DNA from: DATKRB01 sp963794215
GTDB lineage: Bacteria > Actinomycetota > Acidimicrobiia > Acidimicrobiales > RAAP-2
Direction: 5' to 3'
DNA: 64,000 bases
NCBI GenBank assembly: GCA_963794215.1
Contig: CAWCCQ010000008.1
Span: forward strand, 186,001-250,000
The notes below the pieces were generated by a model, which searched no databases, had not been told where the DNA came from, and worked only from the letters and a program-made list of their open reading frames with translations. The position numbers and the translations under genes were made by a program. Below are positions 1-8,026 of this stretch, one piece after another; positions within the stretch are counted from its first letter, which is position 1; each line of letters begins with the position of its first letter.

Positions 1-542
1 CCCTGTCCGCCGATGACGGCGATGGCCGCCACCGACCACAGGGCGAGCACCGAGCCGACGCCCACCGACAGCGGCGAATGATAGTGGGCGGCCAGGTTGG
101 CGGTGAGGATTTGGGTCAGGTCTCCCCACTCCGCCAAGAAGATCACGATGAACGCCGTGGTGACGACTCGTCGCCCCGAATTCGCTTCGCGCTGGATGAG
201 GGACGCTTCCTCTTCGGCCTTGCGGGCTTCACGGATCGCCAACACTGCGCCCACGAGGAACATCAGTGCCACTATTGCGTCGAGTGCCCGGTGGGGCAGC
301 AGGTGGAAGAGGGCGACGCCAATGGTCGTGGCAATGACGACGTGGACGACGAATGCCCCGGCTGCGCCAAACCAGACGAAGAGGGGTCTGCCGCGAGTCG
401 ACATGACGAGCGAGGCGAACATGGTCTTATCGGGCAACTCCCCGATGAAGATGATCGGGAAGACAGCGACGATGATGGCGAAGTTCACTGGGACCTTTCC
501 CGCCGGAGCGAAGGGACCTCCTTCGTCCCGGCCATACGACAT
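1..542 (-). CDS. GDT1/TMEM165 (UPF0016) family cation exchanger, 3' end cut by window
   Basis: Integral membrane protein of the UPF0016/GDT1 family, whose members move Mn2+ or Ca2+ out of the cytoplasm. Both family signatures are visible on the reverse strand: GELPDKTMFASLVM in the first half and EWGDLTQ in the second, each inside hydrophobic helices. About 180 residues are present and the C-terminus lies beyond base 1. Two starts are possible: ATG at 542, just after the riboswitch, or GTG at 488 with GGAAAGG upstream, which begins right before the first helix as is usual in the family. The manganese-type riboswitch directly upstream supports a role in Mn2+ efflux. The family is clear; the metal is inferred from the riboswitch. 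Confidence 0.88.
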   Translation of the reverse strand, partial: MSYGRDEGGPFAPAGKVPVNFAIIVAVFPIIFIGELPDKTMFASLVMSTRGRPLFVWFGAAGAFVVHVVIATTIGVALFHLLPHRALDAIVALMFLVGAVLAIREARKAEEEASLIQREANSGRRVVTTAFIVIFLAEWGDLTQILTANLAAHYHSPLSVGVGSVLALWSVAAIAVIGGQ

Positions 543-547
543 GGCTA

Positions 548-641
548 GAACGAAGGTCTCGCCCACCTGCATGCAGGTCCGATGACCGGGCTCCGAGGAG
601 CCAGCATGTCGATCATCGATTGGGGGCTACTCCCCTTCTCT
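548..641 (-). promoter_or_regulatory. yybP-ykoY manganese riboswitch
   Basis: On the minus strand the segment carries the hallmarks of the yybP-ykoY aptamer in order: AGAAGGGGAGTAGC, then TCGACATGCTGG, and finally GGCGAGACCTTCGT closing the P1 stem (GAAGG with CCTTC). A -10-like TAGTCT lies at 651-646, placing the transcript start near 639. The 3' CCTTCG (556-551) can pair with CGAAGG (525-520), which can instead pair with another CCTTCG (514-509), giving two mutually exclusive hairpins around the start region of the exporter gene. The aptamer class is known to bind Mn2+ and control Mn exporters; the switching pairs are my inference. Confidence 0.85.
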
Positions 642-651
642 GCTCAGACTA

Positions 652-989
652 CTCGACGAGGTGCTGGAGAGCTGCTTGGCCGACCGTTTGTAGTCGCTCC
701 AAGGTACGGGCCGCACCTCGGGGAAGAACCCCGCGTAGGACCGTCATCGACAAAGTCCTCAGCCAGGGCACGGTGGCCGCGCCTTCGGAGACCGGCGGGC
801 CACCCGGTCCACGCCCGTCCGTCGCCACCGGCCCGGGACCTACGGCGTTGACCAGGAGCCCTTCGGGGCGCGGCTCGGCCGCGCGAGCGGGTTGCTGCTC
901 AGCTCCAGCCTCTACGGCGACCGCTCGGGTTTGACCTTGGAGACCACGAGGAGCCCATCGCTTCGGTGCGGGCGGTTTGGTGTCGTCCC
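652..989. other. No recognisable gene
   Basis: This stretch between the dipZ 3' end and the riboswitch promoter contains only short open frames with no recognisable protein signature in either direction. It is as G+C-rich as its surroundings and shows no tRNA, clear hairpin terminator or repeat that I could identify. Confidence 0.5.
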
Positions 990-2831
990 CTACCCGAAGG
1001 TGAAGTCGTAGGCCATGACCCCGGGCGAGACGGAAAGCGACAAGTCGGCGGTGGTCGTGGAGGCTGCCTGGAACAACGTGTAGAGCTTGGGCACGCCGCC
1101 GACCTGGAGGCTCGTGGTCGGCTCGCCGTTGACCGAGATGCGCACGGTCCCCGAGCCGCCCATCACGAGATACACGTCATGGGCGAGAAAGCCGAGTTCC
1201 AACCGGGCATTTGGCCCTGCCGTGGCCTCCTGGGCCCCCTCGGTCCAGGTTCCGGACAGCGCCAGCCCGCCGAGCGGCACCGATGACGGGAGTCCATAGA
1301 CCGCGGGAGCGCTCTTGATCAGAGTTGGGTTCACGATGTATTGCTCTTCCTCATAACCGACATAGGTTTCGGGACTTAGCTCGGTTGCCGGGGTCTTGTT
1401 GGCAACATCAGTCGCCTGTGGCAGGACGATGTCGGGGTGAGCTGCCGTGAGCAGCTGACGGATCAGGCTCTCGGTGTCGGAATAGCCCCCCTCCCCAAAG
1501 CTGACGTGGCGGACGTCGCCCTGGGCATCGATCAGGTAGTCGGCGGGCCAGTATTCATTGTCGTAGGCGTCCCAAGTCCGGTAGTTGTTGTCGATAGCAA
1601 CTGGGTACTTGACGCCGAGAGAAGCAGTTTCGCTCTTCATGTTGGCCACCACGTGCTCGAAGTTGAACTCGGGTGTGTGCACACCAACTACCACGAATCG
1701 GTCCTTCGCGTAGTCCTTGTACCAGGCCTCGACATGGGGCAGCGTGCGCTGACAGTTGATGCAGGAGTACGTCCAGAAATCCACCAGGACGACCCTGCCC
1801 CGTAGCCCCGCCAAACTCAGCGGCTGGCCACCCGGCGTGTTGAGCCACGCGGTGATGCCGGTGAAGTTCGGGGCCATGCCACAATCTATGAGGCCCGTAG
1901 CGGTGGAGCTGCACCTCGCAAGATCAGCCACGCCCGCCTTGGGCGCCCGGCCTTCACCCTCTACAACCGCGAGTTGCTTGCGGACCTTGCTCCCGGTCTG
2001 GCCCACAGTGGTATAGCCAGGAAGGTCCTTTTGGAGTCCGGACAACGTGTTGAGCCCGATGGCGAGCGCCATGACGAGGATCACCACCCCGCTAGCTTGA
2101 CGAACTCGGGGAGCGTGCCGTCGCAGACTCTTGGTCCGTAGGGCGAGCTGAGCGCCTGCGACAGCTACGACCAACAACGGAACGGCCACCCCGAGCCCGA
2201 ACGCGATCGTGAGGAACACGGCGGTCCAGCCGACTCTGTGTTCGGCTCCGGCCACGGTGATCGCGCTGAGGATCGGCCCGGCGCACGGCACGAAGACCAA
2301 GCCCAGCGCGAGCCCGACCACGAATCCGCCGGCTTCGCCATTCGGCTGCCATGCCCTGGCCCGGGCGAACGGTCGCTCGAGCAAAGTCGACAACGCGGGG
2401 AAGAGGAAGCTCACCCCGACAACTACGAGCAACGAGATACCGGCGTCGCGCAGGAACTCCTGCGGCAGATGGAGAACCGAAATTATTTCAGATCCCGCAA
2501 GGATCAGGACACTGAAGCTGACCACCAACCCTGCGACCACCGAGATCGGCCGGGCCTGGGACCACCACCGAGCCGACGCAACAGTTGGGTCACCGACCGT
2601 GCCACCTGACCGCACTTGCGCGGTCGTGACCTCGACGGCAGGGGTGATTCGCCGAAACCCCGGGCGGGCACAACCAGTGGGCGCGTTCCTCAACCGTCGG
2701 CCGAGACTGTCCGTCGCCACGACGTTCGTCGTCGCTCCGGCTACCAGAATGACCGGAAGGACGGGGAGAATGCAGGGTGAGATCCCGCAGACGATCCCGG
2801 CTACGAAGCCGATGATGACGAGCTCGATCAT
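990..2831 (-). CDS. dipZ: DipZ-type cytochrome c biogenesis / thiol-disulfide protein
   Basis: Fusion of a CcdA/DsbD-like membrane domain with a periplasmic thioredoxin-like domain, as in mycobacterial DipZ. It should carry electrons across the membrane to reduce exported disulfides or apocytochromes. Residues 1-30 hold GISPCILPVLPVI and a second half-repeat has FVPCAGPILSAI, the paired membrane cysteines. Six helices follow the usual CcdA plan. The TlpA-like domain starts near residue 330 and has YSCINCQRTLPHVEAW with a CxxC active site. The last ~140 residues are a beta-rich C-terminal domain typical of DipZ. ATG at 2831 is preceded by a strong GGGAGGAAT. At 613 residues it is close to family length. 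Confidence 0.9.
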   Translation of the reverse strand: MIELVIIGFVAGIVCGISPCILPVLPVILVAGATTNVVATDSLGRRLRNAPTGCARPGFRRITPAVEVTTAQVRSGGTVGDPTVASARWWSQARPISVVAGLVVSFSVLILAGSEIISVLHLPQEFLRDAGISLLVVVGVSFLFPALSTLLERPFARARAWQPNGEAGGFVVGLALGLVFVPCAGPILSAITVAGAEHRVGWTAVFLTIAFGLGVAVPLLVVAVAGAQLALRTKSLRRHAPRVRQASGVVILVMALAIGLNTLSGLQKDLPGYTTVGQTGSKVRKQLAVVEGEGRAPKAGVADLARCSSTATGLIDCGMAPNFTGITAWLNTPGGQPLSLAGLRGRVVLVDFWTYSCINCQRTLPHVEAWYKDYAKDRFVVVGVHTPEFNFEHVVANMKSETASLGVKYPVAIDNNYRTWDAYDNEYWPADYLIDAQGDVRHVSFGEGGYSDTESLIRQLLTAAHPDIVLPQATDVANKTPATELSPETYVGYEEEQYIVNPTLIKSAPAVYGLPSSVPLGGLALSGTWTEGAQEATAGPNARLELGFLAHDVYLVMGGSGTVRISVNGEPTTSLQVGGVPKLYTLFQAASTTTADLSLSVSPGVMAYDFTFG

Positions 2832-2861
2832 CGATTCCTCCCCGCTGCAGAGGCGTTACGC

Positions 2862-3539
2862 TCACCTCGTGCGGCGCCGGCCGCACAAGGGACGTTCTCT
2901 CGCGTTGTCGTTACCGGACTGGCCCTCACAGCCAATCTCTGCGTACGAAAGCGATCGAGGCCGGCAGCCCACTTCCACGCGAGCTGCCGGCGCGCTGCAG
3001 TTACCGACGCCAAAACTACTCTCATATGCCGGTCCACTTTGGAAGGGCTGTTGTTGGCCCGTCTCGAGCAGTGTCTTCAGCCCGCTCAAGATCTCGCTCC
3101 AGCGACCGCCAGCCCCGCTCGTCTGGCTCTCGCCCCTCAGCACGGCGGCCCAGATCCGTGCACCCGGCACGTCGTGGATGACGGTGAGTTTTGTGACCCC
3201 TCCTCGTACGGGCTCGATGTTATAGGTGAGTCGGGCAAACTCCTCGGATGCCATTTCGGGCGTCATCGTCATGCGCCACGTCTGGACCAATCTGCCGGGC
3301 GAGTCGGCCTCAATCACCTCGCCGTCGCTGATGACCTCTGGGCAGCCGACCGTTAGCATCCCCTCGTTCGCATGAGTCCGAAAGGCGCCGCCCGAACGCA
3401 ACTCGTACTCCACGAGTGGGGCATCGCCGTACTGCACCGTCCATTGAGACTTGGTGATCGCCTCCCAGATGGCTTCGGGCGATGCCTTGATGTACACCCG
3501 GTAGATCTGGATCGCCTCGCTCTGGGTCGCCGCGGTCAT
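2862..3539 (-). CDS. SRPBCC (AHSA1-like) domain protein with foreign C-terminal tail
   Basis: Small hydrophobic-ligand-binding fold protein of the START/AHSA1 superfamily. The family pattern runs from IYRVYIKASPEAIWEAIT through YELRSGGAFR to WSEILSGLKTLLETG, where such proteins normally end (about residue 160). Here another ~60 Arg/Ser-rich residues without homology follow, so the original stop was probably lost or a late indel shifted the frame. The start ATG at 3539 overlaps (ATGA) the end of a decayed ArsR-type regulator. The ArsR-SRPBCC pair is a common actinobacterial two-gene unit, so this was probably the regulated partner. Ligand unknown. Confidence 0.75.
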   Translation of the reverse strand: MTAATQSEAIQIYRVYIKASPEAIWEAITKSQWTVQYGDAPLVEYELRSGGAFRTHANEGMLTVGCPEVISDGEVIEADSPGRLVQTWRMTMTPEMASEEFARLTYNIEPVRGGVTKLTVIHDVPGARIWAAVLRGESQTSGAGGRWSEILSGLKTLLETGQQQPFQSGPAYESSFGVGNCSAPAARVEVGCRPRSLSYAEIGCEGQSGNDNARERPLCGRRRTR

Positions 3540-3819
3540 TTCCGTGTCTCCAAATCAGCCTTCGGGTTGGCAAGCGCCGAAGCGTGGCGCTCGGTGTACT
3601 TATCGATCCACCGGTCATGGATCAGCCGGATCGGGACGGGATTGAAGAAATGGAGCTTCTCCCGGCCCGATCGGCGCGTGACGATTGGCCTCGGAGGCCC
3701 AGAACCGCAAGACACGATTGCCGGTCCGCAGCCATGCCAGTCCCTTCGCCGACGCGCCGCCAGGCTCGTCGCTTCCATGAGCCGGTCCGTCGGAGCTGCC
3801 GAGCATCGCGTCTCGTCAT
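3536..3819 (-). pseudogene. Decayed ArsR-family HTH regulator
   Basis: The C-terminal third is well preserved: REKLHFFNPVPIRLIHDRW followed by IDKYTE, the tail typical of ArsR regulators paired with SRPBCC genes. The N-terminal winged-helix part is scattered over several frames: MLGSSDGPA in one, EATSLAARR in another and SCLAVLG in the third, matching successive pieces of a normal ArsR domain. This needs more than one indel, so the gene looks truly decayed. Its ATG at 3819 overlaps the stop of the upstream monooxygenase and its stop overlaps the SRPBCC start, so it was the middle gene of a coupled three-gene operon. Confidence 0.75.
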
Positions 3820-5273
3820 GACGCTCCGAACCAGGTAGTCATGGCGTCACGCAATCCCGCATCTGTGTCCTCCCCCACCCACGCGACATAGCCGTCAGGC
3901 CGGATCAGGACAGCCCTGGGAGGGGTGACCGCGCCAAGTACCGGAAGTTCCCAGGGGCCGACACATTCAGCATCGATCAGCTGGACCCGGTCAGCCCATG
4001 GAGTGATGTCAACGCCAGCGGGATCACCGAAGTTGACCAGCACGGGCTTGGCCGCGTGCAGCAGGGTGAAGACCCGCAACGTACCGCCGCCCGTCACAAG
4101 GTCCAGATCGGGCATGCGACGACCGAGCAGGGGGTGCCCCTCGCCGAGGTCGTAATGGATGTCCAGCCCGGAGATGGTCCCGGCGAGCCGTTTGCGAGGT
4201 TCATCCATGATCGCCAGCTCCGACACCAGACCGACAAGGGCCTTCATGCGCTCGTCCGGGCGCTGGAGGACGCCCAGCGCCATCGTGTGCTGCAGCGCAC
4301 GAGCAGCGACCGGATGGCGCTCGTTCTGATAGGTATCCAGAAAATGCTCTGGGGAGGTCCCGTTGACCACCTGAGCCAGCTTCCATCCTAGATTTACCGC
4401 ATCCTGCACACCGAGGCTGAGGCCCTGTCCACCGGCCGGGTAATGCACGTGCGCCGAGTCGCCGGCAAGGAAGACTCGTGCCGCGCGGTAGGTCGCTGCC
4501 TGACGCGTCATGTCAGTGAACCTCGAGATCCACGTTGGGCTGTGGATCCCGAAATCGGTGCCGTAGACGATGATGAGCGCCTCGCTCAGATCGCGCAGTG
4601 TGGGCTCACTGCTCGGTCCCAGCTGCTGCTCGGTCACCACGACCCGCACGGACCGCCCATCTTCCAATCTCTGGAGGCCATGGACACCCGTGGCGTCGTG
4701 ACGTATGCCCCGCGGCGGTTCCTCGGTCACCTCGACCTCGGCGATCAGGTTGCTCCTGGTCGGATCCCATCCGGGAAACTCGATGCCCGCTCCCTTACGG
4801 ATGACGCTGCGGCCGCCGTCGCACCCGACAAGGTACTGCGCCCGCAGGGACTCGCCGTCTGAACGCGCGACGTCCACCCCGGCGACGTCCTGCGCGAAGC
4901 CAGTCACCTCACTCCCGGAATAGATCGCTACCGGGAGCTCCGCGATCCAGTCGGCCATGATCCGCTCGATGTGGTTCTGCCAGATCCCGAGCGAGTAAGG
5001 ATGACGCGTCGGGAAATCGCTCATGTCCAGCACGGTCGTTCCGATCATCATGGCCTGAGCCACCTGACCCTCGGCGAGGAACCGATCAGCGACCCCACGC
5101 TGATCCAGCACTTCGATCGTGCGCGAGTGAAAGCCGCCGGCTCGTGAGCCGACGAGCTCGTGATGGGGACGCTGCTCGACAACCGCGACATCGACCTTCG
5201 CCAACGCCAACTCAGCCGCAAGCATCATCCCCGTCGGACCGCCTCCGGCGATCACGACCGCATGCTTGGCCAT
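3816..5273 (-). CDS. FAD-dependent aromatic monooxygenase (PheA/TfdB type)
   Basis: Flavoprotein hydroxylase of about 485 residues that would use NAD(P)H and O2 to hydroxylate an aromatic or polyketide-like substrate. The N-terminal dinucleotide motif is VVIAGGGPTGMMLAAELALA, the middle motif LVGCDGGRSVIRKGAG is the family's DG motif, and the third motif is FLAGDSAHVHYPAGGQGLSL with the GD flavin-binding signature. The C-terminal thioredoxin-like region common to this class is present. I chose ATG 5273 because AAGGGGTGG lies just upstream and it begins exactly at the Rossmann strand; the open frame extends further upstream without homology. It shares an ATGA overlap with the decayed ArsR gene. 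Substrate cannot be read. Confidence 0.85.
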   Translation of the reverse strand: MAKHAVVIAGGGPTGMMLAAELALAKVDVAVVEQRPHHELVGSRAGGFHSRTIEVLDQRGVADRFLAEGQVAQAMMIGTTVLDMSDFPTRHPYSLGIWQNHIERIMADWIAELPVAIYSGSEVTGFAQDVAGVDVARSDGESLRAQYLVGCDGGRSVIRKGAGIEFPGWDPTRSNLIAEVEVTEEPPRGIRHDATGVHGLQRLEDGRSVRVVVTEQQLGPSSEPTLRDLSEALIIVYGTDFGIHSPTWISRFTDMTRQAATYRAARVFLAGDSAHVHYPAGGQGLSLGVQDAVNLGWKLAQVVNGTSPEHFLDTYQNERHPVAARALQHTMALGVLQRPDERMKALVGLVSELAIMDEPRKRLAGTISGLDIHYDLGEGHPLLGRRMPDLDLVTGGGTLRVFTLLHAAKPVLVNFGDPAGVDITPWADRVQLIDAECVGPWELPVLGAVTPPRAVLIRPDGYVAWVGEDTDAGLRDAMTTWFGAS

Positions 5274-5563
5274 ACGCCACCCCTTCCTTGATCCGTGGGT
5301 ACTGGCTCGGACCGGAGATTCTGCGCACCATCCAGGGCCTTGCCGCAAGGGCCCGTAGCCCGCTAGATTTGGGCATGGCAAGGGAGTACGCCCCTTCCGC
5401 CCTTGGTTTCTTGGTTCGTGCGAACGGACATGCTTTGCGATTGGTCCTCGCGGCACATGAGGCCGCACCGTGGATTCGCCCACGAAGTTCTCCCTGACTC
5501 CAAGATGGTGCGCCACGAATCGGCGGTCGCGATGACCCCGGCTTCGGGCTGGGAGGGCTCGCC

Positions 5564-5851
5564 GTGACCCGCTACCCTGGCCCCGTGAACGGCCAGCGAG
5601 TGCCCGGTGGGGTGGTGCACAAGCTTCCAGGTGACCTGCGCAACGCGCTGATCACCAACCCCACCGCGCTCAATGCCTGGAAGGACATCACGCCATTGGC
5701 CCGCAACGAGTTCATCTGCTGGGTCGAAGCAGCCAAGCAGACGAAGACCCGCGACCGCCGCATTCGCCGGACCCAGGAGGAGCTGGAGGAAGGCCAGCGC
5801 CGACCCTGCTGCTGGCCAGGATGCAAGCACCGCGAACGCACCGGCAGCTAG
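5564..5851 (+). CDS. YdeI/OmpD-associated family protein
   Basis: Small cytoplasmic protein of the YdeI/OmpD-associated family, whose biochemical role is unclear (some members are linked to bacteriocin or peptide tolerance). Signature stretches are VPGGVVHKLPGDLRNAL, ITPLARNEFICWVEAAKQ and, near the end, RRPCCWPGCKHR, which is characteristic of the actinobacterial subfamily. The GTG at 5564 is preceded by GGGAGGG at a good distance; a second GTG lies at 5585. It is a single gene running divergently from the monooxygenase. Confidence 0.75.
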   Translation: MTRYPGPVNGQRVPGGVVHKLPGDLRNALITNPTALNAWKDITPLARNEFICWVEAAKQTKTRDRRIRRTQEELEEGQRRPCCWPGCKHRERTGS

Positions 5852-6039
5852 CAGTCGGCTCCCGTCCAGCGACGGCAAGGTCGTCCCTGACGACGTCTTG
5901 GGCGGCGTCATCCCAGACAAGCGCGCCACACCCGATCGACGGTTCGACTCGACCAGCGCGTCGATGTGCCGGGTCACCACGACGGGGTACCGCTGCACTG
6001 TTCAGCCTTCGCACGACACAACGCATCAGCGACAGCGCC

Positions 6040-6084
<45 letters not shown>

Positions 6085-6185
6085 AATATTCTCCTCATGC
6101 GGACACTCGACTCCGACACCAGTTCCCTTACTGCCCGCGTTGGTCGCACGTGCGAGCAGGAGCTCGCTCGGCCGCGGCCGGACGG

Positions 6186-7655
6186 CTATAGGCCGACTTG
6201 GGCCACCACGCGGCCCGATTTCACCGCCCGGGCAAGCTGTTCGTAGTCCTGTTCGTTCTGATCGGCATAGGCACTCGAGAAGTCGGCAATGGCCCGGTCG
6301 AAAGAGTCACCTTTGCCCATGTAGGACGCAAGGGCGATCCGATCTCCCCATCGGCCATGGGCACGCGCCAAGGTCTCACCGCAGACGCGGGCGTACAGTT
6401 CGGCGCCCGAGACCAGCATCTCGTCAACGTCGAAGCTCCCCTTCCAGTCATGAAGCTGGCGCACGTAGTAGTCACGGGAAACGCCGTCCAGCCCCTTGAT
6501 GCGTTGCCAACCGAGGAAGACATCGGAGGCACCCTGCATGAGACGCTGCCCCGCGACCACCCGTTGCCCGTGATGCTGGTGCTCGCTCGTCTGGACGAAA
6601 CTCTCGAGGACTGAGGGCAGGGCTTCTTTTACCTGCAGGATCAGCGGGTCCGACTCGTCGCGGCCGATGAGCAACAGGACGTAGCACCGGGTTCCCACGC
6701 TGCCGACCCCGACAACCTTGCGCGCCGTGTGGAGGTAGCGGAACTCCTCGAGTGGGTGATGCTCGACCCCGAGCGTGCGTCGGTACGAAGCTAACAGCTC
6801 CTTGATCATGTCGTCCGAATGCTCCCATTCGGTACCTGGCACCACGAGATCTTCGATCGGCACGATGAGCGGAGGCTCGGCAATGAACCGGATCTCGTCG
6901 CCGAACTTGCCGGTGCGACGGGTGGCCACGCGGACGCTGTCGCGGGTGCGGGCCTTGGCAACCTGCTTCTCCACATCTCGGACCTCGCGCTTCTTCAGCC
7001 GGCCCCTACGTGATTCGGCCACCACCTGATCGACGAGCCGTCCCACCTCCAAGTGGTCGTACCACGCGTCGAGCGTGTTCTCGCTGGCGGCCTCACGCAT
7101 CCGCTCGCGGTAAGCGCGGACAACCGTCATCACGATGCCCCGACGGTCAGACCGCGAGAAAGCGCGGGCACGACCCATGACCTCGAAGCTGGCGGCCAGC
7201 CGCTTCACGTCCCACTCCCACGGTCCCGGCAACGTCTCGTCGAAGTCGTTGATGTCGAAGATCATCTGTCGTTCGGGTGTGCCGAATACGCCGAAATTGG
7301 AAAGGTGCGCATCACCACAGAGCTGCACGGTCACGCCCGAGCGCGGCGTGGCGGCCAGATCGTAAGCCATGAGAAGTGCCGCCCCGCGGTAGAAGGTGAA
7401 CGGTGAGGCGAGCATTCTTCCGTAGCGGATGGGAAGGAGTTCGGGCACTCGGTCAGCCCCCTGTTCCTCCAAAAGCGAGACCGGGTCCGGCCGATCGGTT
7501 GGGGTGACGAGGAGGCCGTGGCTCGACCTCGGCACGGCGATTCGAGCCGCCCTGCCCCGTGCCTCGCGCTGCGACACGCTCAGGTGCTCCCGCCGCCACG
7601 CAGAGGCAAACGTGCGCTCCGACGCAGCGGCATCCGGCGTCAACGACTCGGTCAT
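6186..7655 (-). CDS. DUF2252 domain protein (kinase-like fold)
   Basis: Protein of 489 residues matching the DUF2252 family, distant relatives of aminoglycoside-phosphotransferase-like kinases with no established substrate. Family marks are RMLASPFTFYRGAA, the HGD-like VQLCGDAHLSNFGVFG and MIFDINDFDETLPGPWEWD, positioned as the catalytic and metal-binding loops of the fold (residues ~80-150). The C-terminal half contains ARAHGRWGD and SYMGKGDSFDRAIADF as in family members. ATG 7655 overlaps the stop of the small membrane protein upstream (ATGA), so the two are translationally coupled. No lesion is visible. Confidence 0.85.
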   Translation of the reverse strand: MTESLTPDAAASERTFASAWRREHLSVSQREARGRAARIAVPRSSHGLLVTPTDRPDPVSLLEEQGADRVPELLPIRYGRMLASPFTFYRGAALLMAYDLAATPRSGVTVQLCGDAHLSNFGVFGTPERQMIFDINDFDETLPGPWEWDVKRLAASFEVMGRARAFSRSDRRGIVMTVVRAYRERMREAASENTLDAWYDHLEVGRLVDQVVAESRRGRLKKREVRDVEKQVAKARTRDSVRVATRRTGKFGDEIRFIAEPPLIVPIEDLVVPGTEWEHSDDMIKELLASYRRTLGVEHHPLEEFRYLHTARKVVGVGSVGTRCYVLLLIGRDESDPLILQVKEALPSVLESFVQTSEHQHHGQRVVAGQRLMQGASDVFLGWQRIKGLDGVSRDYYVRQLHDWKGSFDVDEMLVSGAELYARVCGETLARAHGRWGDRIALASYMGKGDSFDRAIADFSSAYADQNEQDYEQLARAVKSGRVVAQVGL

Positions 7656-7867
7656 ACCAGCTTCCGATCGAGCAGAGCGTCATGAAGGGCCGTGGCGATC
7701 AGGGCCCAGAGCAAGCCGATCTCAGACCCGAAGAGGACGCAGCTCGCCTCCACCTGTTCGAGAGCCTGCAGGACGAAGATCCCCAGGACCACGACGATGA
7801 TGGCAACCTCCAGGCGCGTCGAACCTCGATTTCTCCGTCGCACGGTTGATTGCGCCACGCTCATCAT
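7652..7867 (-). CDS. Small two-helix membrane protein coupled to the DUF2252 gene
   Basis: Predicted 71-residue protein (70 if the second of two adjacent ATGs is used). A basic N-terminus (TVRRRNRGSTR) is followed by a hydrophobic helix from VAIIVVVLGIFVLQAL and a second weaker one at IGLLWALIATALHDALL, giving a likely hairpin with the basic end inside. I do not recognise a family. Its stop overlaps the start of the DUF2252 gene, supporting a two-gene operon. The start lies in a 17-bp tandem duplication that also creates an upstream five-codon reading frame (see repeat). Confidence 0.6.
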   Translation of the reverse strand: MMSVAQSTVRRRNRGSTRLEVAIIVVVLGIFVLQALEQVEASCVLFGSEIGLLWALIATALHDALLDRKLV

Positions 7868-7882
7868 TGCGCCACGCTCATC
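7849..7882. repeat. Perfect 17-bp tandem duplication across a start codon
   Basis: ATTGCGCCACGCTCATC occurs twice head to tail (7849-7865 and 7866-7882). On the minus strand this duplicates the start and first codons of the small membrane protein: the outer copy reads ATG AGC GTG GCG CAA TGA (7881-7864), a five-codon frame whose stop overlaps the ATGs of the real gene. Confidence 0.9.
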
Positions 7883-8026
7883 CCTTCAGCCGGAGGTCCC
7901 AACGCTACTCGGCTCCATCTCCTTGGCCCGGGAGATCCGGCAGATAGGGTACCGCTCCGACCCACGGCGCGACGTAGTGTCCTGGGACAGGAGTGGTGAC
8001 ACGGAGCTCAACCTGAGGACAGGCCG

